Shown here piece after piece: positions 1 through 10,300 of a DNA stretch of 64,000 nt. Origin of the DNA: Pseudo-nitzschia pungens. Lineage: Eukaryota > Bacillariophyta > Bacillariophyceae > Bacillariales > Bacillariaceae. Where the stretch lies: positions 2,499,346 to 2,563,345 of the forward strand of contig CM074761.1 of the NCBI GenBank assembly GCA_037355855.1, read 5' to 3'. The notes under the pieces are model-generated. The model saw only the letters and a program-made list of their open reading frames with translations. It made no database searches and was not told where the DNA came from. Numbering within the stretch: position 1 is the stretch's first letter; each line of letters starts with the position of its first letter. The position numbers and the translations under genes were made by a program.

Positions 1-1994
1 AGCGACGCCCCGGCCAAGACTCTCACGATTTCATCCTGTGACATGCCGCGTCCAGCACTCGCAGCCGAATTCTCAAGATCATTGATTTTGTTGTTGAGGT
101 CGTTGATATGGGTCATCAGGGCAACATCGATGCCTTCGACTCGAAGCTTCGGTTTCATTATTTCCATATCTTTCGATATAGCATCAACCATGTCGAGTGT
201 GACTGAGTTCAAGTTCGGAATTAAAACTTTGCCTTCGTAAATTCCAAGGTTTGAAACAATGTCTTCGATATCCACTTTCACGGGGTCACTAGATGGATCT
301 TTGTGAGGATAGGATTTACCACCAATAGTTGCCCTGCTGGCGGTGAGGGAATTCACATCCAGATTTTTGTTCCTCAGCGCTCCAATCACATAGTTAGAGA
401 AGTCGTCAACGGTACCTGGGAAGGGTGTTCCGTCGATCACAGCTCCATTCGCAACCAGTCTATCCACGTTCAGAGTTGCTGAGCGCAACGAATTCATCAT
501 ACGGCTTTGAGTCATGACCTGTTCTTCGGCAAAATTGTTGACGACGCGTACGTCTCCAAAAACCACCGTCTCGCCTCGGAATTCGGCCTTTACTTTGTGG
601 ACAACATCATTGATATTGATCTGTCCATTGATATCGTCACTCCGAACTCTATCCGCATTAAGAGTACCGTCGAAATTTGCATCGCCGCGTACCTCCAACC
701 TCGGAGCCGGTGCGGGTGTGGGTGCTGGATGTGAGTTCTGTTGAAGATTTCTCGAAATTGAGTCGGTGTGCTGGATCAGAACGGAGCTAGCCGTGAGCTT
801 TCGGTCCACGTTGAAGTTATCATTGACAAAACCATTACCGTACAGCTTGAAGTCTCCATTCAACGTCGATGTACCGGAAATGTGTGCTCCGTGGCTGGAG
901 ACTTCCAATCCTCCCGATTCAACCTTCAGACGATCTTTCATGGTAGCCTGCTTTTTCACCTCCAATGTGCCTTCCAATATCGTGTATCCATCGACCCATA
1001 GATAACCATAAAGCTCGAGATCGTTCAAATTAGATTTCTTGTGCACGCGGAGGGTTCCATCTATTTCTAGGTCATTCTTGAGAGCGACATCCTGATAAAG
1101 CGTCGTGTGGGTATCCACTTCGAAGGATCTGTCTTGATAAAACTTGACCTTGACCTTGTCCAAGAGTTTGAGTTCGATTTCGTGGCTATCGTTTTGGATC
1201 AGGACATCCTCGGTAAACTTGACGGGTTTGTGGAATCCAACGTCTCCACGACTGCCGGTAAAGTCTACGTCACTCCTCATCTCGACAGAGTCTCGGAAGG
1301 AAGCATCGCCGTCGAACTTGACGGTGTCACTGAACCGGACGTCCTCTTGGAAGTTCGTTTGGCCACCGGCAAAGGTAAAATTGTTGTTGTAGCTGCACAT
1401 GCGCGTCGTAGAGTTGAACTGGGGCATGCAGTCGGCGTTTTTGCCAAACTCAACGTTTTTGATGAACACGGCATCATCGTTGAAGATGGTGCTGTTCCGG
1501 AACCGAACAACGTGATGGAAATCGCAACGGGGACCAGAGAGGGTTCGTCGGAATCGAGGCAGGCAGTCGTTGTCATCGCTTTGCAGGTACCGGTGAAAGG
1601 AGGTTGCATCGTTCACTTCGGTCCGGAGTTTCTTGATGGTAGCTCTTTGCGCCCTGACCTTCTTTTCTAGGGAGTTGATTCGGGCGTCCGAATCGTCGAT
1701 CTTTTGGGACAAGAACAGCACTATCTCCCGGAGGTCGTCCAGTGCGGCACCGGCGTGGTCACCGGCAGGAGATGGTTCCTTGGCCGGGGAGCTGGCACTC
1801 CGCAAGCGGTTGTAGGTGCTGTCCGGGGCGTGGTGGGGGTGGCGATCGCCGGTTTGGTTTTTATTGTGGTTGGCATCGGTGTGTCCGGACGTGGACGTGG
1901 ATGTGGACGTGGCTCCAACCGAGCAGACCGCCCACGAAAGCCACACCACGAAAGCAATGGCAGCCTTGGTGCTTCGGGGTCCTGTGAGTTGCAT
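1..1994 (-). CDS. Secreted repeat protein, beta-solenoid-like (3' part missing)
   Basis: Reading the minus strand from an ATG at 1994 gives an open frame of about 664 codons with no stop before the window edge, so the C-terminus is missing. The first ~28 residues look like a signal peptide (hydrophobic core AIAFVVWLSWAVCSVGA). Next come a low-complexity Thr/Ser/His stretch, a short coiled coil (residues ~95-125) and a Cys-containing segment (DCLP, RC). A long run of 10-12-residue beta-strand-like repeats of the type V-x-F-x-x-x-V-x-F-x-G follows, then a Pro/Ala linker (PAPTPAPAP) and a second repeat region. Such regular V-x-F repeats are typical of beta-helix or fibre proteins on cell surfaces. 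I do not recognise a named family. An extracellular or cell-wall role is inferred from the signal peptide and repeats only. No intron is needed. Confidence 0.8.
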   Translation of the reverse strand, partial: MQLTGPRSTKAAIAFVVWLSWAVCSVGATSTSTSTSGHTDANHNKNQTGDRHPHHAPDSTYNRLRSASSPAKEPSPAGDHAGAALDDLREIVLFLSQKIDDSDARINSLEKKVRAQRATIKKLRTEVNDATSFHRYLQSDDNDCLPRFRRTLSGPRCDFHHVVRFRNSTIFNDDAVFIKNVEFGKNADCMPQFNSTTRMCSYNNNFTFAGGQTNFQEDVRFSDTVKFDGDASFRDSVEMRSDVDFTGSRGDVGFHKPVKFTEDVLIQNDSHEIELKLLDKVKVKFYQDRSFEVDTHTTLYQDVALKNDLEIDGTLRVHKKSNLNDLELYGYLWVDGYTILEGTLEVKKQATMKDRLKVESGGLEVSSHGAHISGTSTLNGDFKLYGNGFVNDNFNVDRKLTASSVLIQHTDSISRNLQQNSHPAPTPAPAPRLEVRGDANFDGTLNADRVRSDDINGQININDVVHKVKAEFRGETVVFGDVRVVNNFAEEQVMTQSRMMNSLRSATLNVDRLVANGAVIDGTPFPGTVDDFSNYVIGALRNKNLDVNSLTASRATIGGKSYPHKDPSSDPVKVDIEDIVSNLGIYEGKVLIPNLNSVTLDMVDAISKDMEIMKPKLRVEGIDVALMTHINDLNNKINDLENSAASAGRGMSQDEIVRVLAGAS

Positions 1995-4108
1995 CGTTCC
2001 GTTTCTTCTCTCTGGATGGAGTCGCTTTGTTCAATCTGCAAATCGCACGCGCAACAAAGGAAACGGTGAGTTCTCTGCGTCATTGGTTGGATTCGGCACT
2101 GGCAGCGCGAACGGTTCCGCTGAGACACTCGAAGAACACCATTCGGAGTGAGGTTCTCCCGCGCGCTGCACTCGGGATCCAACCATCGTGCCATCTCTTG
2201 GTGTCTCGCCACGGAATGCTACGGTGGACGCAGCAGCCTCGATCGCCACCGATCACGAAACGAACAAGACTTACAACGTCGAGTATCACAAACGAGTCGA
2301 AACCAAGGATTGTTTTCCAATGATAGTAGTTTGCCCAAAATGAGGTGCGGTGCGAGTATGATAATAGTATTGTAACGCTATTAAAAAACTCGGTTTTGTA
2401 GATTTCTCCGAGCGGTCGATTGCAACAGTACCGGTACCTTATCGGTGGGAGTGGAGTGGAGTGGAGTGCCGGTACTACGAGCACCGGTATCTTTCCCCTC
2501 GATGTCTCGCGGTGCGGCAAGGATGGGATGGGATGGGATCCAATCTTTCTTCGATCCGACGTTGTTGCCCGCTGCGAAAAATCGGTCCGGTCCGCAGACG
2601 ATCCCGGAGCGGACGGATTCGGGATGCGGGCGATGCGTCCGAACAAGCACGAATCAGGAATTGCCGATGGCACACGCCGGAACGATTGGCCCGGCGATCC
2701 CCCGGGGGCGGGCGGCGAATGGCACCAAACCGAGTGACACCATTGTTTGTTGCTTCGCATCCGGCATCGTCGGGCATCCCGTGGCACTCCCACCCCGGGG
2801 ATCCGTCGTTTGCCTCAGGGATGCCCGTGCGGGCCTCTGTGATCCCGGGTTCGGACGGGCGAGGGAACCTTCTTCGGGTTCGGAGAAGTGCGAGCGTCCG
2901 GTTTCTTGGATCCTCGATTCCTCCCCATCGCATCCTTTCACAACCGGGATAGCGACAAAACACATATTCCAACCGACTCTCCTTCCTTGGCAAGGTTCAT
3001 GTGCGTTATCGACATAACTTTCTAGCTTATCTGTTAGAGGTAGGTGCACGTGCACAAGATACGAAAGCACACGGGACTTCACGTGCTGAAAGGTATCTTT
3101 CTGTGGATTTTGTGTCAGAGTTCTTTGCAACACATAAAGCGTCATAGGCTCGGATTTATGTGAGAGTGCGGTTCATTCTGAAGCCATTCTTTGTAGGTCG
3201 CGCACGACTGAGTAACCTTAATTATGGTACCGTTGTATCCTGGTAAAGGATATACTGTTATATGTATGTATTATACATATATATAGTAGTAACCATCCAT
3301 CAGTCCGACATCGGCCATCAGGCATCGGATTGATTCGATTCATCAGTCACCAGTCATCAGATGATTTATGACTCATCCGACCCAACGTGTCAGATTTTCC
3401 GACCCGATTGACCTCTTCGATTTTTTTGGCCAATCCGAGACGCCCGAAGAAGCACTTGTTGAAGATTGCTCGTATCCTTCTTTGACGACGAATCGGCGTA
3501 AGTACCGGTATGTACGGTAGGACCAACGAGTAAGGCTTACCAGTAAATCTTGCCCCGCACACTCTACTCACTCACACGCTCACTCACTCATCCCGTTGTG
3601 CAAGCAAGCAGCGTGCGCAGCGCGTGATGGGCAAGCCAATCGATCGGCGAGATGGATGGGTGTTCTCGACGGACGACACAAAGAAATCGACAACGGACAT
3701 CACCATCTCCCCGCTCCGCACGCTTCGTTCGTTTGGAGTCACCTCACTGGCACAGGCAGGTATCGGAATCGGATAATAATAAAAGCACATCGATTGCATT
3801 GGTCGAAGGGGTTCTCGTTGCTCTAACGGAGAAAGAACACAAAAGTAAAGTACCGCAATATTATTTATTGAAACGAGGAGAAGTTGCAGTTGCCACAGCG
3901 ACAGCATCCATCTGGATTCATTCATTCGAAAGACACACAATCTGCAGCGAGAAGCGGTGACACCCGATCTTCCATTTCACCCAAGGCGAACTCGTCCCAA
4001 CGAATAGATATATCTATCTATTATACTACCATATTATACAAAGGGAGGCGACAACGACGACTCAAAGACCTGAATCGACACGACAGAAACGACAACGACA
4101 ACAACGTC

Positions 4109-4139
<31 letters not shown>

Positions 4140-4148
4140 GGACGAAGA
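1995..4148. other. Divergent intergenic region (no convincing gene)
   Basis: This region separates two divergently read genes and must contain both promoters. The GC-rich part (2080-3150) is open in several overlapping frames on both strands, but none has a plausible protein composition. It holds short tandem runs of GTGGA (about 2448-2467) and GGGAT (about 2521-2540). An AT-rich block with TATA-like runs lies at 3250-3290. The last part is a (CAA)n tract at about 4107-4139, just before the transporter ATG and so probably in its 5' UTR. Confidence 0.6.
4107..4139. repeat. (CAA)n microsatellite in 5' UTR
   Basis: About eleven uninterrupted CAA units end ten bases before the transporter ATG at 4149. 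The tract probably lies in the 5' UTR. Confidence 0.85.
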
Positions 4149-6730
4149 ATGAGACCAGCTCGAATGTTTGCATCGAATTCCGTGCTGCTCGTGCTGTCGG
4201 CGCTGATCCACCATCCCTTGTCGGTGTCTTCGTACGCCCCACAATCGGGAGTTTCCATTGCGCGTCGCTCCCCTTCCCACCAGGGCATTGGAGCTAGCAA
4301 CAACAGGATATCCTTTTCTGTCGGCACCGGTACCAGTACGAGTGCTAGTGCTAGTGCTAGTGCTAGTGTTGGTACCGGTACCGATCCCACCCTGTTTGCC
4401 TCGACGACGACGATTCGGAGAAACCACCGACGCCGGAGCGAATCCAAATCGGGACGATTCGTGGCTCCTTCTCCGACGGCCCTGTATCACATGGGCCATT
4501 CCCACAGCCACGCGCACAATCACGATCACCACCACCACCACCACGACGACGATCATTCCAAGCCATCCGCCGTGTTCAACAAGAAGCGAATGATCCGCAA
4601 GCTGGCCCTGGTGCTCGTTTCCTGGGTGGCGACGTGCGGAACGAAACTCTTGCAAACGGCCACCAGCGGAAACGGTAACGCATTTGGGACCAGGGGACTC
4701 TTTGGACTCAACCAGAGCGACTGGATCTCCTTTGTCGTCACCAGCATCGCCCTGACGTCCGCCAACAAGATCTCCCGGGGCATCCAAAAATCCGTGGACA
4801 ATTTCCGGCTCTTTGTCGACGGAATCCGAAAGCACTCCTCCACAACCGCCAACATGGAAGCCCTCTCCCACGACCACAGCCATGGTCAAAGCCACCGGCA
4901 AGCCCTGGCCTCCGCTTCGGACAAGGCCGAGGCGGATCGGGTCACCTGGATCGGGGTCGCCGTCAACCTGCTTCTCTCGGTGGGCAAGCTGGGCGTCGGA
5001 ATCACGTCCCATTCCAGCGCCCTGGTGGCGGACGCCGGGCACTCCCTCTCCGATCTGGTCAGCGATTTCATCACCCTCTGGTCCGTCAACGTCGCCCGCC
5101 TCCCACCCGACGAGGACCACCCCTACGGGCACTACAAGTTCGAGGCGATCGGGTCCCTCTTTTTGTCGCTCACGCTGCTGGCCACGGGCGGGTCCGTGGG
5201 ACTCATGGCCAACAAGCAGCTCATGGAGGTCCTGCAGGCGCAGGCCTCTTCGGCAACGGCGGCGGCCGCGGCCACGGCGGTCCAGATTCCGGGACCCATG
5301 GCGCTGGTCATGGCCGGTCTGTCGATCGGATCGAAGGAATGGCTCTTTCGCATCACCAAGCAGGTAGGGGAAAGATTGCGGAGCCCGGTCGTGATTGCCA
5401 ACGCGTGGCACCACCGCTCGGATGCCTACTCGTCGGTGCTGGCCCTGCTGAGCATTGCCTGGGCCATGGTGGGATTCCCGGCGGCCGATGCCGCGGCAGG
5501 AATGTACGTAATCGAATCGATTGCCGCTGCCACGAATCTATGGAACGGAAGGCAACCGAACGCAATGGAACGCAATGGAACGCGTCCGAACGCGTCGCCA
5601 AACGATTCAAAAAGACTCGAAGGACCGTGCCGTCTGTCGACAATGGTTTCTGACTCGATTGTGTTTTGTTTGTTTTGTTTGTGTTGTGTTGTGTTGTGTT
5701 CTCGTGCCTTTTGTCATTTTTTTTTTTCCTCCGTTGTTTTCTTCTTTGGGTTCGTTCCGTACGTAGCTTGGTGGCCGGCATGATTTGCATGACGGGTGGA
5801 GAAATCATGGTGGAATCCGTCAAACAATTGTCCGACAGCGCCGATTCCGACCTGCAGAGCGAAATCGTGGAAATCCTCAACGAGCTGGACGACGACGACG
5901 TCATTTGCACCACCAGCGTGCGGGCGAGACAAATGGGATCGGCGGCGTCCGTTGACGTCATCGTCGAAATTCCCTCCGTCCTGAGCACCACCGCCACCAG
6001 CGCGGTGGAAGAACGGGTCCGGCAACGACTCCTCGGGGAACTCGCCCGGCGGCGGGGCGGGGGCCGGGGCGCTTCCTCCTCGGGAATCATCGCCACCGTC
6101 AGCGCGAAACCCTACCTGGAAATCTCCCCGCACACGGACGATTACGACTACGACGAATCGGCCTTTGCCAAGCTCGCGTTCGAAAAATTCGACCGGGACG
6201 CGGACGGGAAACTCACCATCGAGGAGCTCAAGTCGGGACTCGAAAAAACCCTCAACATCCAGCTCAGCGAGGAACGCGTCAAGAAACTGCTCGAGGAGTT
6301 CGACGTCAACAGGGACGGATACCTCGACATCGAGGAGATGGTGACGATCGACGAATTCCGACAAAAAATGGAAGCCCTGTCGAGGGAGGAAAAAAAGATG
6401 ATCCCCCTCGACGAGATGCCGTCCACCTCGTACATCGAGCAACAGGTCCGAAACCAGGCGCAGCAAATGTATCCCAGGATTCGCAGCGTCGAGGGGGTTA
6501 CCGTCCACTACACCTCCCAGAACTCGGTCAGGGTTGACGTCAACATCCGAAGCGGCAACAACGCGCTGGAAAAAGTGCGGCAGTACGCCCGGGAGCTAAA
6601 GCACAACCTCGAAACGGAACTGCACGAAATCGAGGCCGCCCGGGTGTACCTGGACCTCAACCCGCACAACGAACCAAATTCCGCGGAAGCGAGAATCACC
6701 GAAAAGGCCGTTCCAAACCTCGCTCCCTGA
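4149..6730 (+). CDS. Cation diffusion facilitator metal transporter with EF-hand pair
   Basis: Two exons, 4149-5503 and 5767-6730, encode 772 residues. The 263-bp intron starts GTACGT, ends TACGTAG and splits an Ile codon, restoring the helix AAGILVAGMICMTGGE. The N-terminus is a signal peptide ending SVSS-YAPQ, close to the diatom plastid motif. A His-rich stretch follows (residues ~115-138), with a second His-rich loop near 240. The transmembrane domain has the CDF metal-site signatures DAGHSLSDLVSD (~293) and HHRSDAYSS (~420), giving the two H/D pairs that bind Zn, Mn or Fe. A CTD-like domain (~485-550) is followed by two canonical EF-hand loops (594-605 and 631-642), then a second CTD-like segment (~676-765). 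CDF proteins exchange metal for protons. Calcium control is inferred from the EF-hands. MMT/FieF-type iron or Mn/Zn transport in a plastid or endomembrane is plausible; the metal is not decidable here. Confidence 0.92.
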
Positions 6731-7394
6731 GGGCAAAACCGGGACGAATGCCCGTCCCGACCGGGCCGTGGGCGGACGGACGGACCGACCATCGGAGACA
6801 ACGAACGGTTTCCAAGGTTTGTTGCTTTCTTGCCCTCCGATTCGGGAGCAGGAAGAGACGAAGGAGACAATTATTTTTTTTACAATGCCATGCTAGCAAC
6901 ACCCACCGATAAAAGTTGAACCGAAAGGGCCTTGCGTGCGAAAGGTTGCAGTTCGTTCGTTGCATTCGTTGCATTCGATGGGAACGATTCATTCGGGGCT
7001 GTGCGCACGCGACACGAACCGCTTCGCCGAACCGGAACGAGGCGAAAGCGAGCAGACTCGAAACGATCACGGCAACCAACCCCTTGCTCGTCACTCGACG
7101 ACGGTGAGCTGTCGAACGAAATGCCAGAGATTAATGTTGCAAACTAGTTTGGCATTTAGCTCGCATTTTTTTTTACTTTTGTTCACTACGCGCGAATGAA
7201 ATCTCTACAACAAACTACGAGTATTAATATGGCATTTCATTCCCACCAAAGTATCGAAAACCTCTTTTCAATGAGCTTATTTGTATCTTGACGCATTGAA
7301 ATCGACCATCGAGGCTGTAGTCGTCGAATCGGGAGTCATGCTTCCATTGCGTTTTCGTCACTCTCTTCATTGTTGCTTCCATCCTTGTCGGTCA
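6731..7394. other. Convergent 3' intergenic spacer
   Basis: The 660-bp spacer lies between the stop of the metal transporter and the stop of the DENND4-like gene read from the other strand. It should hold both 3' UTRs. No protein-like frame or structured RNA was recognised. Confidence 0.6.
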
Positions 7395-10300
7395 TCACAT
7401 CAAGTGGCCAAATACGGAGCGAAATGCCAGCGGGACTTCTTGCACTTCGTGGATCGGCGGAAGCCCCATGCTCTGGGCCCGAACCCTCTTGACGGCCTCT
7501 CGAAACAGGCGGTCGAAAATAGGCAACGGGACCATCGGGCACCAAAAGTGATAACCCTTGCAGGGCTTCAGTGTAGGCCGGGAAGAACGCGTGAAAGGCG
7601 CTGGTGCACTGGTATTTGGCGAGGTACAATATCGTTCGGTAGCAGTCGATGTTTCCCTCTCGGCGAAGAACGGCCTCCACAACGGGGCGAAAATCCCGTT
7701 TGTCGCAGGCCTGAACGAGCGTCACCAATATTTCCGAAAGCTCCGGATGGTCCCAGACATTGGAATAGTATCCAGAAAGATTGAACTTCGACAAGAGTGG
7801 GGAATCGTCCAGCGATTCGATTGACTCCTCCGATCCAGAAGCTACTTTATCTTCCGACGGCAAAGCATCGAGCAGAACTTTTGCGGCACTGTAACACCCT
7901 CTCATTGCAACTTGCCGATCCCTATTCGAAACGCCAAACGGAGGTTGGTGAGAAAATAATATGTGTTGTTCAGCGCATTTTGAAATTGAATCCGGTACCA
8001 AAACTGAGAAACGATGAGAACTTACCACGAAATAATTGCACAGCAATGACGGGCACCTACGCCCTCTTCATTCGAGACTGCAAGAGGCAATGGTAACTGA
8101 AATCGTGCACAATACCACCATAAATTGTAGAAAATTTCCGGATAGTTTTTGCGAAGCCTCTCCCTGTTGAGGATTTGTTCCCCGTGCTCGTCGACAACTT
8201 GTTCCAGTTTTTCTCTGAGGGACGATGGGCAGATGTACGTGACTAGAGATACACTTTCATCGTTCTCTTCGATTTTGGGTCTTATTTGTGGTGGCAAACC
8301 CTCGGTCTCTTGGGGGCATTGAATGGCATCATCGAGGGACATGTTCTTGTATGCAAGCTTCGGGGTGAGAAGGAATCCGCACCTTGGACAACATACAGAT
8401 CCCGGAAAATCGTGGTCACCACCTTGAATCGTATCCCAACCACCTTGAACTTCCTCTTCAAATGGGATATACTCGCATTCTTTACAGGCAACCGTTCGGG
8501 ACCAAATTGCTGTGAGCTGTACGTCACCGATGTTCTTTGAAGTTGCCTTTCGAGACGGTTCCTCTGTTTTCGGTTCAACAAACGACGACGATAACAGAAC
8601 TGGAAGCCAGTATTTACTATTATTTCGGTTTTTTTGACGATCATTCGCTTTCAAATCTAACGATGACGGGTTCTCCATTATGGTATCGTTGATTTTGTCG
8701 CTATTCGTCTTTTGTCGCCATCGTCGGCCAGAGTCTTCGAGAGAAGCAAGACTGCCATCCAAAATATTCAGTGTCGTTTCCCAATTTTTTCGTGCAGGAC
8801 CCGACTGCAAGTCTCCAGAGGCCGGATCTTTTGATTCACCTCCCCCTGCATCATCTTCTGCTGTCCCTACAACCCGCTTGGAATATCCTTCTGCTAAAGC
8901 GCGAGTATACTGCCCAAGCGTGACAGCACTAGGGAAAATTCCGTCTGACCGGAGGTGTCCGAACAACTTAACCAATTCTGCCCTTCGGTCGTTCTTTGTT
9001 CTCCCGCATGCTACAATTAGAGCTCGATAAGCGGCTTCGTCTGGGACAATTTTTTGTTTCGATCGTAAAAGTCTTAGCGCCCCAAATGCACGAAGAAGAT
9101 GTCTTGATTGCCGATCGTTGGAGATACTCGGCTGAGAAACTAAAGTGGGAATGCATAGAAGCCATGTTCCCAAGAAATGGGAACCCATCAATTTTGGCAA
9201 TTGCCATAGACATCTTCTTTGATTGTGCAGACCTCGATAGCTTGTTGAGAACTTGCGACGACGTTCTGCCTCTTCTTTTTCAGGTCCGCTTCTTGTCAAC
9301 ATAGGTGTAGAGCTGGTAGACATTTCAACCAACCATGACTCTGGTTGTCTTGGAACGTAGAAACATGGATTCAATTTGTCTGGAAAAGTAGGATTTCCAT
9401 CCACGCAATACGTGAAACATGCATTTTTCGGGATGTCCTGTCGGGATGGAATTGTGACCCAATCACCAGAAGCATTCACGCCAAACTCTGAGTACCTTAT
9501 CAACCTGTCTGTCGCTTCCGTGGTAATGCTTTTATTTATGTGATAACCGCTACTATTGTCCGTATCACTACCTTGCGCTCCGGAATCTCCGTCTGAACTT
9601 CGAACTGCTGACACAGCACTACGTGCCTCATCTGCCGCTTGATCCACAAGGAGACTGTATAACATTTGAGACTTTCCTGTTTCTTTGTTCATGACTGTTT
9701 CCACGTCGCCACCAAGTCTACCGTATGGAACGGAAGATGAGTGATACTCCTGTAGGCACTCATCAAACAACAAAAGATGAACATCACTCGCTTCGGTTCG
9801 TCTCTGAATGAAAGATTGAAATAGCTGAGTGGAAACCAACGTCCCCAAAAACAATGCCTTTTCCTCGGATGCTGCATCAAGAAATCCCTTCGCGTCAAAC
9901 CATTCGTTGCCGCTTATCAAAAAGTCCACATCGGGCACCACCAAAAAGCGCTCATACCCTACAAGAACAGAACAAAAAAATCGGAGAAACGCGTCACGAA
10001 TCGCTCTATCGTCGAGCGGTTCTCTGTCTTCGTTGCTCAACGTAATGTCATCGTGAACCATCGTTGTCGGCGCAGATGCCTCAAACGACGGATCCAGTAC
10101 GCCATCGAGAGGTTCCTGGCCAGGTACGATAGATGCATCCCGGCACAAAGTTTCGATTTCCGAAACAAGAACAGACCGCGGTCCAGGTGGAATAATTCCC
10201 CACGAATTATTCAGAACGCTCATACGGTCCCCGCTGCAGTCAACGTTGCCCTGAATCTAGATTTATTATTGTACTGTCTTCCGGCATTTGCTGACGCACT

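Noticed and set aside
1107..1670. 187-codon plus-strand frame
   Set aside because: Shadow of the minus-strand repeat protein, whose frame is continuous with a signal peptide and regular repeats.
2080..3150. Several overlapping frames of 100-240 codons on both strands
   Set aside because: GC-rich sequence with few stops; none has a domain, a sensible start or consistent composition.
4107..5414. 435-codon minus-strand open frame
   Set aside because: It lies antisense to the metal transporter exon; its composition simply mirrors that GC-rich coding sequence.
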